From NCBI GenBank assembly GCA_016930875.1, contig JAFGFW010000106.1, positions 1 through 44,382 of the forward strand: DNA of 44,382 nucleotides. Reading direction: 5' to 3'. A program made the translations under genes and the position numbers. Of this stretch, positions 26,381 through 34,563 are shown one piece after another (the first letter of the stretch is position 1; each line of letters opens with the position of its first letter). This DNA comes from Deltaproteobacteria bacterium (lineage in GTDB: Bacteria > Desulfobacterota > Desulfobacteria > Desulfobacterales > C00003060). A model generated the notes under the pieces. That model saw only the letters and a program-made list of their open reading frames with translations. It did not search any database and was not told the origin of the DNA.

Positions 26381-26938
26381 ATGAACGTCCAAGGGCTTGT
26401 TGAAGCCATACTAGACGACGCCCGAAACCTCGTTGCAAAAGCGCCAAGAGAGCCGATTGAGCGTTTCGTTGAAGGGCTTGGCCAGGCAGAGAGGATTTTT
26501 TGTGCGGCCCAGGGAAGATCCGGATATGTCTTGAGGTGTTTTTGTATGCGCCTGATGCATTTGGGATATAGGGCCTACTTTGCCGGCGAGACCATCACTC
26601 CCCGGGTAGGCGCGGGAGACATGGTTGTTGTTGTTTCGGGTTCGGGCCAAACCAGATTCACGTGCGAGTTTGTCAAGCTGGCAAAGCGCCAGGGGGGCAC
26701 AACCTATGGTATAATCGGGGTTGAAGATTCCCCCGTGGCAAGGGCCCTGGATCATGTCATTTGTCTTCCAGGAGGATCAAAGGCAGACATGACCCATGAG
26801 CCCGTGTCTCTCCAGCCTTTGGGGTCTTTGTTTGAACAGGCCGCCTTTGTGTTGTTGGAAGCGATCGTGCTGGAGCTGTTCCAGAGGCAGGGCAGCAATC
26901 ATCAGGCGTTGCTCGAGCGACATGCCAACCTGGAATAG
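26381..26938 (+). CDS. hxlB: 6-phospho-3-hexuloisomerase (SIS domain)
   Basis: A 185-aa SIS-domain isomerase that interconverts 3-hexulose-6-phosphate and fructose-6-phosphate in the ribulose monophosphate pathway. It shows RIFCAAQGRSGYVLRCF, ITPRVGAGDMVVVVSGSGQT and a C-terminal PLGSLFEQAAFVLLEAIVLEL (catalytic Glu region). AAGGACA precedes the ATG. Other SIS sugar-phosphate isomerases look alike, but the hexulose-phosphate synthase gene 72 bp downstream settles the call. Together they could fix formaldehyde, or run in reverse to make pentose phosphate, as in archaea lacking a full pentose pathway. Confidence 0.88.
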   Translation: MNVQGLVEAILDDARNLVAKAPREPIERFVEGLGQAERIFCAAQGRSGYVLRCFCMRLMHLGYRAYFAGETITPRVGAGDMVVVVSGSGQTRFTCEFVKLAKRQGGTTYGIIGVEDSPVARALDHVICLPGGSKADMTHEPVSLQPLGSLFEQAAFVLLEAIVLELFQRQGSNHQALLERHANLE

Positions 26939-27010
26939 TACAAGTTCCACGGCAACGTCAAAGTCGAACAATCAACTTTTAAGACACTGGAGTAGTTTTG
27001 AGGTGCAACG

Positions 27011-28297
27011 ATGAAACCGGTTCTTCAATTGGCTTTGGATTTTGTTGATCTGAAACGGGCCGTAAAAAACGCTCGGGCCGCTGTGGAGGGTGGAGCGGAC
27101 TGGATTGAGGCCGGAACGCCCTTGATCAAGAGTGAGGGGCTTGAGGCTGTCAGGGAGCTGAGGAGGCTATTTCCTCGGGCAACGATTGTTGCTGATATGA
27201 AGATCATGGATGCAGGTCGCATCGAGGTTGAAACGGCTGCCAAAGCAGGCGCCAACGTAGTCGATGTCCTGGGCGCTGCAAGCGACGCCACGATTCGCGA
27301 ATGTATCCAGGCAGCAAAAAACTACGGGGCCAGGATTGTCGTGGATCTCATCGCAGTCAAGGACCCTGTGTCGCGAGCCAAGGAGGTTGAGGGCTTTGGA
27401 ACCGACTACATAACGATTCATTGTTCCATAGACGAACAGATGGAGGGAAAAGACCCCTTTGAAACGCTTCGCAAAGTTGCTCAAAGCGTCTCTGTGCCCG
27501 TGGGGGTGGCAGGGGGGATCAACTCAGAGACAGCTCCCAGAGCCCTGGAGGCGGGGGCATCGATTGTGATTGTGGGTGGGGCCATCACAAAAGCTGTTGA
27601 TCCTGAGAAGGCGGCCAAAACCATCAAAAAGGCCATGAAAGAACTGGTTGCCATTCCCACAAGGCTCTTTAAAAGAGGATCGGAGGCGGAGATTCGAGAA
27701 ATCCTTGACAAGGTCTCGGCAGCGAACTTGTCAGATGCCCTGCACAGAGGTGGCGTGATGGAAGGCCTGCGGCCTTTATTTCAAGGGATCAGGCTTGTGG
27801 GCCGGGCGCTCACGGTCAGGACCTATCCCGGAGATTGGGCCAAGCCGGTCGAAGCCATTGATGTTGCTGAAGAAGGAGACGTGATCGTCGTTGACGCAGG
27901 CGGCCTGGGACCGGCTATTTGGGGCGAACTGGCCACGCATTCTGCCCTGCAAAGGCGACTGGCAGGTGTGGTCATAGACGGCGCCATGCGCGACACCTAT
28001 GACATCGGCCAGATGAAATTGCCCGCCTTCACAAAATTGATCATGCCTAATGCAGGCGAACCTAAGGGCTTCGGCGAAATCGGCGTGCCCGTGACAGTAG
28101 GCAATCGAAAAGTGGAAACCGGTGACTGGATTCTAGGGGATGATGACGGGGTTGTGGTGCTGCCAAAATCAATGGCTACCGAGTACGCCAACCGTAGCAT
28201 GGACGTATTGGAACGAGAAAACCGCATCCGCGAGGAAATCAAGGAAGGAAGCACCCTCAGCAAGGTGACTGAACTGCTCCGCTGGGAAAAGAAATAG
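27011..28297 (+). CDS. hxlA: 3-hexulose-6-phosphate synthase fused to an RraA-like domain
   Basis: A 428-aa two-domain protein. Residues 1-210 are an orotidine-decarboxylase-fold HPS domain (LQLALDFVDL, GADWIEAGTPLIKSEG, ATIVADMKIMDAGRIE, YITIHCSIDEQ, GVAGGINSETAP). It condenses formaldehyde with ribulose-5-phosphate or does the reverse. Residues 220-428 are an RraA/HMG-aldolase-like domain (AANLSDALHRGGVM, GDVIVVDAGGLGPAIWGELA, and GVVIDGAMRDTYDI with the DG-x2-RD motif). This fusion is familiar from archaeal genomes, where the second domain's role is unresolved. It follows hxlB, and a 4-bp gap separates its stop from the convergent DUF2062 gene. Confidence 0.9.
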   Translation: MKPVLQLALDFVDLKRAVKNARAAVEGGADWIEAGTPLIKSEGLEAVRELRRLFPRATIVADMKIMDAGRIEVETAAKAGANVVDVLGAASDATIRECIQAAKNYGARIVVDLIAVKDPVSRAKEVEGFGTDYITIHCSIDEQMEGKDPFETLRKVAQSVSVPVGVAGGINSETAPRALEAGASIVIVGGAITKAVDPEKAAKTIKKAMKELVAIPTRLFKRGSEAEIREILDKVSAANLSDALHRGGVMEGLRPLFQGIRLVGRALTVRTYPGDWAKPVEAIDVAEEGDVIVVDAGGLGPAIWGELATHSALQRRLAGVVIDGAMRDTYDIGQMKLPAFTKLIMPNAGEPKGFGEIGVPVTVGNRKVETGDWILGDDDGVVVLPKSMATEYANRSMDVLERENRIREEIKEGSTLSKVTELLRWEKK

Positions 28298-28301
28298 CCC
28301 C

Positions 28302-28913
28302 CTATCGTTGCCTTCTTAGTCGGAGCTTACGGGCTTTTTCCCTGGCGGTCTTCACCATGGACAGAATCACGAAATAACCTATCAGGGCAACAGCAACGCC
28401 GGTGATGGCGCCACCCAGGGTGAGGGAAAGAAAGACGTGCCTGCCGGCATGCCAAAATGTCTCCCAGGAAGGGTTTGAAAGGAAACCAGCCTTTACCGGG
28501 TAGCCGAGCAGCCTTGCCCCCACTTTGTAATTGAACCAGTAGATAAAAGGCGCGGTAGCCGGATTTGTAAGCCATACGCTTGCAGCCGCTGCCACTTTGT
28601 TGACTTTGAACAAGGCGGCAATGGGCACGGCTATCAGCATCTGGAATCCCATGGTCGGAGACATGGCAACAAAAAAACCTGCCGCTGCCCCCCATGCGAT
28701 TTGTTCAGGGTTACCGTGGAGGCGGATGAAACGATCATAGAAATACCGGGCGAACCTCCTGATGCGACCGGGCGACGGATCTTGCCATTGCGGGTCATAC
28801 TCGGGCGGGAGGGTCGACCATTCCGGGTCATGGCCGGTGGTGAAATGCCGATCTTCTGTAGGTTGTTTTTCCTGCAAAGCGTTTCTCACAAGAATGATTA
28901 CCTGGTTGATCAT
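28302..28913 (-). CDS. DUF2062-domain membrane protein
   Basis: A 203-aa protein with a charged N-terminal cytoplasmic part (residues 1-75), then the DUF2062 region: PEQIAWGAAAGFFVAMSPTMGFQMLI, LFKVNKVAAAASVWLTNPATAPFIYWFNYKVGARLLG. It has three or four membrane segments and a basic C-terminus (KLRLRRQR). DUF2062 proteins are sometimes fused to or near glycosyltransferases; their function is unknown. It converges with hxlA and is followed upstream on the same strand by the PrmA-like gene. Confidence 0.82.
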   Translation of the reverse strand: MINQVIILVRNALQEKQPTEDRHFTTGHDPEWSTLPPEYDPQWQDPSPGRIRRFARYFYDRFIRLHGNPEQIAWGAAAGFFVAMSPTMGFQMLIAVPIAALFKVNKVAAAASVWLTNPATAPFIYWFNYKVGARLLGYPVKAGFLSNPSWETFWHAGRHVFLSLTLGGAITGVAVALIGYFVILSMVKTAREKARKLRLRRQR

Positions 28914-29056
28914 TTCCAGAAAAGTTTGAAAACAGGCTCTCCAAAAAATTGTTTCTTATCAGGATTTTTGTTCAAATTCCACAGAAAACCAATAACCACG
29001 ATTTTTCCAACACCCCAAGAAGTACTGAGGTGTGCTGCCAAATGACTGATTACTGT

Positions 29057-29977
29057 TTAGGAATCCGGTTTGCGCAGTAAAAGACCAGCCCAACCCTGAT
29101 CGCGCAAGTAGGCCTTCTCCTCCGCCTCGTTGTGGATGTACGGTCTTGAAATGAGTTCTTTCTGGCCTTTGCAAAACCCTGCCAGTATCAGCCACCCCCC
29201 TGGCCGGACAGCCCTCCAGAGGCTCTGATGCGCTTCAACGTGGACTGAAGGCACCAGGTTGGCCAGCACAACGTCAAAGGGTCCGCGGCAGCACGACAAT
29301 TTGCCCAGAACCAAATAGACCCTCGATCCTGCCATGGGATTGAGCTGCAGGTTAACTCGTGCAGCAACCACCGCCTCAGCCGAAATGTCCACGGCAAGCA
29401 CCTTGAACCCTCCGAGGGCTGCGCCAGCCAACGCCAGAATGCCGCTCCCGCATCCTGCGTCAAGGGCCCAGGCCCCACGCACGGGCGGCAACCCAAAGTC
29501 ACCTGCAAGGAGGACGTCCAGCAGCTCTAATGACAGGAAGGTGCTCGGATGACTTCCGTCGCCAAAGGCGTCCTTTGCGTCAATGCGGAGCACGGTCTGG
29601 CTGCCTTCGGGTTCGACGTGCTCGAGGGGCGGAGCCACCACGAGGCGGGAAGAGACACGGACAGCCTGTGGCTTTCCTTGCTCCCCACCAACACCATCAT
29701 AGGCCTCAAAACCCCTGAGATTAATACCGAGCGACTCCCAGAGACCGTATTCTCTCTCAAGTTGCCTCACCATCCCTTCTATTCCTGCAAGCCGGGAATC
29801 AACCTGCGCATTTCGTTTGATGATCCCCTTGACAAGCCAGACGCCGGTCGTTCCCGCAGGCTCTTCCCGGACAGGTGAACCTGTGAAACCGCCAAGCGCT
29901 TCACTCACAGTCTTTCTTAGCCGAAAAGGTGTGCTCACCGCCACTTCTATCCATGGTTGACTTGTGTGCGCTGCCAT
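29057..29977 (-). CDS. prmA: Ribosomal protein L11 methyltransferase-like protein
   Basis: A 306-aa SAM-dependent methyltransferase with the PrmA layout. An N-terminal substrate-recognition domain begins MAAHTSQPWIEVAVSTPFRL; a Rossmann domain follows with DAKDAFGDGSHPSTFLSLELLD, WALDAGCGSGILALAGAALG and FDVVLANLVPSVH. The usual AFGTGxHxTT loop is AFGDGSHPST here, and the post-I motif VLAVDISAEAV is standard. PrmA trimethylates L11, but the Thr-to-Asp change at the loop leaves the substrate less certain. The gene stands alone on the minus strand with a repeat upstream. Confidence 0.75.
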   Translation of the reverse strand: MAAHTSQPWIEVAVSTPFRLRKTVSEALGGFTGSPVREEPAGTTGVWLVKGIIKRNAQVDSRLAGIEGMVRQLEREYGLWESLGINLRGFEAYDGVGGEQGKPQAVRVSSRLVVAPPLEHVEPEGSQTVLRIDAKDAFGDGSHPSTFLSLELLDVLLAGDFGLPPVRGAWALDAGCGSGILALAGAALGGFKVLAVDISAEAVVAARVNLQLNPMAGSRVYLVLGKLSCCRGPFDVVLANLVPSVHVEAHQSLWRAVRPGGWLILAGFCKGQKELISRPYIHNEAEEKAYLRDQGWAGLLLRKPDS

Positions 29978-30078
29978 GTTCTTGTTAATTCCTGAATCGT
30001 GAAAGTGGTGTTTTTTGCGGAAAACAAAAAAAACACGAAATTAGGCCTGGTTGCAAGGTGCAGAGCAGAAAATGACGT

Positions 30079-30109
30079 TTTTCGTGTGTTGCGGCGTTCG
30101 CCTTGAGAA
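30079..30109. repeat. Second copy of the dispersed 31-bp element
   Basis: These 31 bp are the exact reverse complement of 11120-11150. Upstream, near 30010-30040, an A-rich stretch ending AAAAAACACGAAATT may be the degenerate partner arm, as in the first copy. It lies between prmA and the MFS gene. Confidence 0.7.
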
Positions 30110-30193
30110 CATCACGTGGTAAATTTTGTTTCTCCTTTTTTGTTCCGGATTGTCCAAGTTAGATCCTATCATTACCACAATAGCTGGTGTTTT

Positions 30194-31408
30194 ATGAACA
30201 CAAAGGTGTTTGCTACCCTGTTTTTAGCTGTTTTTTCCGTCACACTGGGCGTGGGCCTGGTGGTTCCGTTGCTGCCGGTCTATGCCCACAAATTGGGCGC
30301 AACCGGACTTTGCATAGGCTTTATCTTCGGGGCCTTTTCGCTATCAAGAACGGCCTTTCTCCCCCTTTTTGGCAGAATGTCGGATATTAGGGGCCGGAAA
30401 CCCTTCGTCACAACCGGGCTTCTGGGATATTTCCTGGTCTCAATCGCCTTTGCATTTTCCGAAAGCGTGGAAATTTTTATCCTGATCCGCTTCTTGCAGG
30501 GAATTGCGTCGGCCATGATCCTGCCCGTGGCCCAGGCCTATGTCGGGGAAATCACGCCCGCGCAAAAGGAAGGCTTCACCATGGGCCTGTTTAACATGTT
30601 CCTTTACGCGGGTCTGAGTCTCGGGCCGGTTGTCGGGGGCGCGGTCAACGATGCCTTTGGCATTCAGGCATCCTTTGTGGGCATGGGGCTGGTTTCGCTC
30701 CTTGGTTTCCTCCTGTGTCTTGTCTTGCTGCCGCCCAGAAGCAAGGAAAAACCTCTTGTAAAGCCCAAGCTGCCGGTTCGTTACGCAATCCTCATCAGAA
30801 ACAGATACATTTGCGCTCTTTTCATGTTCCGATTGGCCTACACCACCTGTATCGGGATTGTGTGGGCCTTCCTTCCCCTTCTTGCAGACTCTGGTTTCAA
30901 TCTGTCAAGCTCGTCTATCGGAATCCTGGTTATGCTCGGGGTGCTCACCTCCGGTCTCCTGCAGACCCCAATGGGCCTTTTGGCTGATCGCTTCAGCAAG
31001 AGAGTCCTGATCGTTGTGGGCGGAATGGTGACTGCGGGAGCCATCTTTTCATTCGTTTACGCTCAGGGATTCTGGGGGCTCTTTGTGGCCAACATCTTGT
31101 TCGGAATCGGCGGAGGGATTGCAATACCGGCTGTCATGGCCATGACAGTCATCTTAGGACGTCACACAGAGTCCATGGGCTCTATCATGGGCCTTTTGAC
31201 CATGGGCCACAGCCTGGGAATGCTTGTGGGCCCTATTCTGGCGGGCCTGATGATGGATGCCTTTCGATTGGAGCTGGCCTTTGTGGGAGGCGCTGGTGTC
31301 ATGGGAATTGGGGTTTGTGTTGCGCTTGCGTTCACTTCCGGCTTCAGAATGAGTATAGAGGAAAAACAAAAACGAGACGCTACTATTTGCGTCAAGACCC
31401 TTAAGTAA
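30194..31408 (+). CDS. Major facilitator superfamily transporter
   Basis: A 404-aa integral membrane protein with 12 predicted helices. The loop 2-3 motif reads FGRMSDIRGRKPFV, matching the MFS motif A (G-x3-D-x-RGR+). A second copy after helix 8 is MGLLADRFSKRVLI. IRFLQGIASAMILPVAQAYVGEI is motif B-like and GLSLGPVVGGAV motif C-like, which is typical of drug/proton antiporters. The substrate is unknown. The frame runs back to 30116, but the ATG at 30194 starts just before the first helix. No strong ribosome binding site is seen. The gene has no obvious operon partners. Confidence 0.88.
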   Translation: MNTKVFATLFLAVFSVTLGVGLVVPLLPVYAHKLGATGLCIGFIFGAFSLSRTAFLPLFGRMSDIRGRKPFVTTGLLGYFLVSIAFAFSESVEIFILIRFLQGIASAMILPVAQAYVGEITPAQKEGFTMGLFNMFLYAGLSLGPVVGGAVNDAFGIQASFVGMGLVSLLGFLLCLVLLPPRSKEKPLVKPKLPVRYAILIRNRYICALFMFRLAYTTCIGIVWAFLPLLADSGFNLSSSSIGILVMLGVLTSGLLQTPMGLLADRFSKRVLIVVGGMVTAGAIFSFVYAQGFWGLFVANILFGIGGGIAIPAVMAMTVILGRHTESMGSIMGLLTMGHSLGMLVGPILAGLMMDAFRLELAFVGGAGVMGIGVCVALAFTSGFRMSIEEKQKRDATICVKTLK

Positions 31409-31743
31409 GGCCGAAAGTGCTATTACTATTCCTCCAAAACCATTAGTCCAATGTTCCAGCGCTCCAGTACTCCAATTGGAGCCCTCGCATACAAAGAGCC
31501 TTCCAAATTGTGTGTCAGCCGACGGGCGAGCCTCTCAGGCATGATTGACAATAGAATCATACTGGTTTAGATTTGACATACTCTGAAGAAGCCCGCATGA
31601 AACAGCAAAGTGATCCGCCCGGGGCGGATCGCAGTGACCTGCGTGCGTGCAAAGCACAGGCAGGGGGAAGGTGAAGCAAAATCCGCCGGAGGCGGCAAGA
31701 TGGAATTTTTGCGAAGCCGACAACAATGGAAAGGCAATAGATT
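31409..31743. other. Intergenic region rich in small palindromes
   Basis: No gene is visible in 335 bp. It holds CTCCAATTGGAG near 31471-31482, the palindrome GATCCGCCC-GGGGCGGATC near 31611-31630 and ATCCGCC-GGAGGCGG near 31682-31697, all of the CCGCC/GGCGG type also seen at 12307. These look like extragenic repeats before the MoxR cassette. The ATG at 31744 is preceded by GGAAAGG. No convincing promoter was found. Confidence 0.5.
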
Positions 31744-32577
31744 ATGAAGTCACAAACTAGCGAAACCGTCACCATGGGTTCACTGGAAATCATGCTGGCC
31801 CAGCCTGCGGAGTTGCCTTTGAAATGGGTGGGACAGAAGGAATTGATAAAGCAGGTACTGGCCGCATGGATGGTCATTCACGAAAAGGATGCTCCTTTCA
31901 ACCCCCGTCTCGTTGGGAAACCTGGCGTTGGCAAGACCACACTCGGGTATGCTGCGGCCAAACAGCTAAACAGGCAGATATACCTGTTTCAAGCTACCAT
32001 GGACACTCGACCTGAGGACCTCATCATCACCCCTGTGATGGGGGGAGACGGCAAGGTGAAATACGCTGCCAGCTCTTTGGTTACGGCCATGATCAGGGGC
32101 GGTGTGTGTATCTTGGACGAAGGGAACCGGATGAGCGAAAAATCGTGGGCATCTCTTGCTCCTCTACTGGACGACAGGCGATATGTGGAATCTATCATAA
32201 CCGGTTTGACCATATCAGCCCACCCTGACTTCAGGTTTGTGGTCACGATTAACGAAGATGCTTCCACCTATGATATCCCCGAATATATCCACTCAAGACT
32301 GCAGCCCCAGATATTTATCGATTTTCCGGACCGAGAAGACGAACTGCTGATCCTAAAGGAAAACCTCCCCTTTGCCGACGAGGACATCCTGAACTACATG
32401 GTCGATTTTCTCCAACGGAGCCATATGGCAGACGAGGTCTATTCTGTGCGCGACGGAATCAATATGGCCAGGTACGCCCTTAAGATGATGCACGGAACTC
32501 GAATGACAAAAAAAGAAGCCCTTCACCTTGCGCTCCTCAATGTGCTTGGGGATGAGGCCCTTCGTTATCAAGAGTAA
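31744..32577 (+). CDS. MoxR-type AAA+ ATPase
   Basis: A 277-aa AAA+ ATPase of the MoxR/AAA_5 (dynein-related) type. Walker A is GKPGVGKTT at residues 58-66, Walker B VCILDEGNRM at about 121-130, and sensor 1 is in FRFVVTINEDASTYDIPEYI. The arginine finger lies in IHSRLQPQ. A C-terminal lid with YSVRDGINMARYALKM follows. MoxR ATPases act as chaperones that remodel or activate partner proteins, often with VWA-domain proteins encoded beside them. No VWA gene is adjacent; the partner is instead the 649-aa protein that begins 2 bp after the stop, suggesting tight co-translation. Confidence 0.85.
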   Translation: MKSQTSETVTMGSLEIMLAQPAELPLKWVGQKELIKQVLAAWMVIHEKDAPFNPRLVGKPGVGKTTLGYAAAKQLNRQIYLFQATMDTRPEDLIITPVMGGDGKVKYAASSLVTAMIRGGVCILDEGNRMSEKSWASLAPLLDDRRYVESIITGLTISAHPDFRFVVTINEDASTYDIPEYIHSRLQPQIFIDFPDREDELLILKENLPFADEDILNYMVDFLQRSHMADEVYSVRDGINMARYALKMMHGTRMTKKEALHLALLNVLGDEALRYQE

Positions 32578-32579
32578 AG

Positions 32580-34529
32580 ATGATCAATGAGCCCTTGAAC
32601 CCATTCGGCCCTATCTATCCTGTCCCCATCGTCCATTACAGCATGGAGTTTGCCGATGCAGTACGGCGCCTGTTTCAGCACGTAAGGCCCGAGGCTGTAG
32701 CCGTTGAACTGCCCCACTCCATACAGGCCGTAGTCCAAAAAGGCGTTCAACGCCTTCCTGAGTTATCCGTGGCCCTGTACCAGAATATGCGAGGGGAAAC
32801 CATCTATCTCCCGATCGAACCGACAGACCCTCTCGCAGAGGCCATCCGGTCCGGCCTAGAGGCCAACGTACCTGTCTACTTTGTGGACCTTGACCTGGAT
32901 ACGTATCCTTCACATCGTGATCATGTGCCTGACACCTATGCGGCCCACCGGTTGGGAATCAATGCCTACTACAGTATTTGCGCACAGGTGTTGCTGCCGG
33001 CACAAGCAAAAGGCCCTGCTGACATCAGGCGCGAGGCCGGCATGGCCTACCGACTGCAAAAGCTTGCGGCCAAACATGACAAGATACTCTTTGTTTGCGG
33101 GCTGGCACATCTTGAAGGTGTGAAGGCGGCTTTTTTTCGCCCCCAGGCCGAGCCCCTTGAAAAAACAAAACGTACCGGGGTCAGCCTGTTTAATCTTCAC
33201 CCAGAGGATCTGGCTGAAGTCATAACAGAATACCCCTTTTTGGCGTCCGTATATGAATACCGGAGAAAAACACTTCCGCCAGAGCCTGAACTCTCGAAGT
33301 TTTCGGTCCGAAAGAAACTCGGCGTTCTTACCCTGATGAGTGGAGGCAAGGAGACCTGTTCTGAAGAAGATGCCCTGGATGCGTCCATAAGATGGGCTGT
33401 GCATCATGTCAAACCGGGCGCCGTGGATCGCCAGTTGGCAACCCTCCGACTTTTTGACGAGGCAGCGCGGCATTATCACCAGGATACTGGGGAGGAAGTC
33501 TACCGGTGGCAGAAACGGGCCTTTTTCCGTTTTTCGAGAAATTATGCCCTCCTGGAAAACAGGCTCCTCCCGGACTTCTACCAACTTCTTGCTGCAGCCC
33601 GTGGATGTGTGGACGACAATTTCTGCTATGCCTTCTGGCGATTGGGCTCTTTTTACCCGTGGCAAAAGGCCCAGTCTTCCGTTGCCACCATCCGTATGAG
33701 TGGAGAGATGCTTTGGCTGGGAACACGAAAGATTCACATCCGCAGGAGGCTTCCCAGGATCAAGCGCCGACCGGTGTATATCCCGAAAAAACGCCGAATA
33801 AGGGAGCACAGGCCCGGAGAATGGCTGGAGGGTTTTGAGGACCCTTATATCTGCTCATATCCTCCTGAGGACCTTGCCGTTGAGAATTATGGCAGCTTTC
33901 TTAAATCCAAGGGCTCATTTGTGCTGTCAGCCGATGATGCAGCCAGCGTGCCCTTTGAAACCACTATTCTGGACGGCATTGACATGCGGGAGACAGCCCG
34001 CCACCTCAACGAAGGCCGTATCTACGTCAAGGAGTTCAAGAGGGTCAAAGGTGGCGTAGGGTCTGTTGTTGTGATATTTGATGAAGACACGACAGGAGAC
34101 AAATACCCCCACCTGATGACATGGCTCGGAGAACATGACCAGGAGTCGGACATGGCCTTTTATGCCACCAGTCCGGCCGAGCACATTGTCGGGCCCGGGA
34201 TCTCAAGGTGTATCTATGGGGGGTTTCTTATGACGTTTCCTCCTCTCAGGCTCGCTGACGTCTGGGGGGACCCCGAGTATGATTGGGCGCGGACCAAGGC
34301 AGAGCGCCTCCTTCTGGCCGGCCTGGAATACAGCGTGGAAAAGCATGTGGTTTATGTGGCCAAGTCTGCGCCCAGGTCATTTATTAAGCAGGTGGCAACC
34401 AAGTGGGGCAAACGTATCGTTTACATACCGATCGGCCAGCTTTCGCCCATTAAGTTGAAACAGATACGCACGCTTCACGTGCTGTCAGGCAAAGACAAAC
34501 GAAGGATTGCCGGTGATTACATATGGTAA
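32580..34529 (+). CDS. Large protein of unknown function, partner of the MoxR ATPase (649 aa)
   Basis: The N-terminal ~210 residues contain a stretch beginning VRPEAVAVELPHSIQAVV, then IYLPIEPTDPLAEAIRSGLE, VYFVDLDLDTYPSHRD and KILFVCGLAHLEGVKAAFF. The order (group of related acidic/His motifs, 'x-vElP', GLAH) resembles the TraB/ChaN-like fold and DUF5682 proteins known beside MoxR ATPases; this is inference. A lysine/arginine-rich segment near residues 385-425 (RRRLPRIKRRPVYIPKKRR) divides it from a C-terminal part containing VVVIFDEDTTGDKYPHLMTW and GPGISRCIYGGFLMTFPP. No membrane segments or signal peptide are seen. It starts 2 bp after the MoxR stop and is followed by a Usp gene 34 bp later. 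Confidence 0.75.
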   Translation: MINEPLNPFGPIYPVPIVHYSMEFADAVRRLFQHVRPEAVAVELPHSIQAVVQKGVQRLPELSVALYQNMRGETIYLPIEPTDPLAEAIRSGLEANVPVYFVDLDLDTYPSHRDHVPDTYAAHRLGINAYYSICAQVLLPAQAKGPADIRREAGMAYRLQKLAAKHDKILFVCGLAHLEGVKAAFFRPQAEPLEKTKRTGVSLFNLHPEDLAEVITEYPFLASVYEYRRKTLPPEPELSKFSVRKKLGVLTLMSGGKETCSEEDALDASIRWAVHHVKPGAVDRQLATLRLFDEAARHYHQDTGEEVYRWQKRAFFRFSRNYALLENRLLPDFYQLLAAARGCVDDNFCYAFWRLGSFYPWQKAQSSVATIRMSGEMLWLGTRKIHIRRRLPRIKRRPVYIPKKRRIREHRPGEWLEGFEDPYICSYPPEDLAVENYGSFLKSKGSFVLSADDAASVPFETTILDGIDMRETARHLNEGRIYVKEFKRVKGGVGSVVVIFDEDTTGDKYPHLMTWLGEHDQESDMAFYATSPAEHIVGPGISRCIYGGFLMTFPPLRLADVWGDPEYDWARTKAERLLLAGLEYSVEKHVVYVAKSAPRSFIKQVATKWGKRIVYIPIGQLSPIKLKQIRTLHVLSGKDKRRIAGDYIW

Positions 34530-34563
34530 CCTTGCAAACCCCGGCGAGAAAGGAGGATCACTC

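Noticed and set aside
31557-31877. 106-aa minus-strand open frame before the MoxR gene
   Set aside because: It is built largely from the palindromic repeat DNA and overlaps the MoxR start; no start signal.
32910-33809. 299-aa minus-strand open frame inside the 649-aa gene
   Set aside because: Antisense shadow: no ribosome binding site, composition unlike the neighbours, and overlapped by a better-supported gene.
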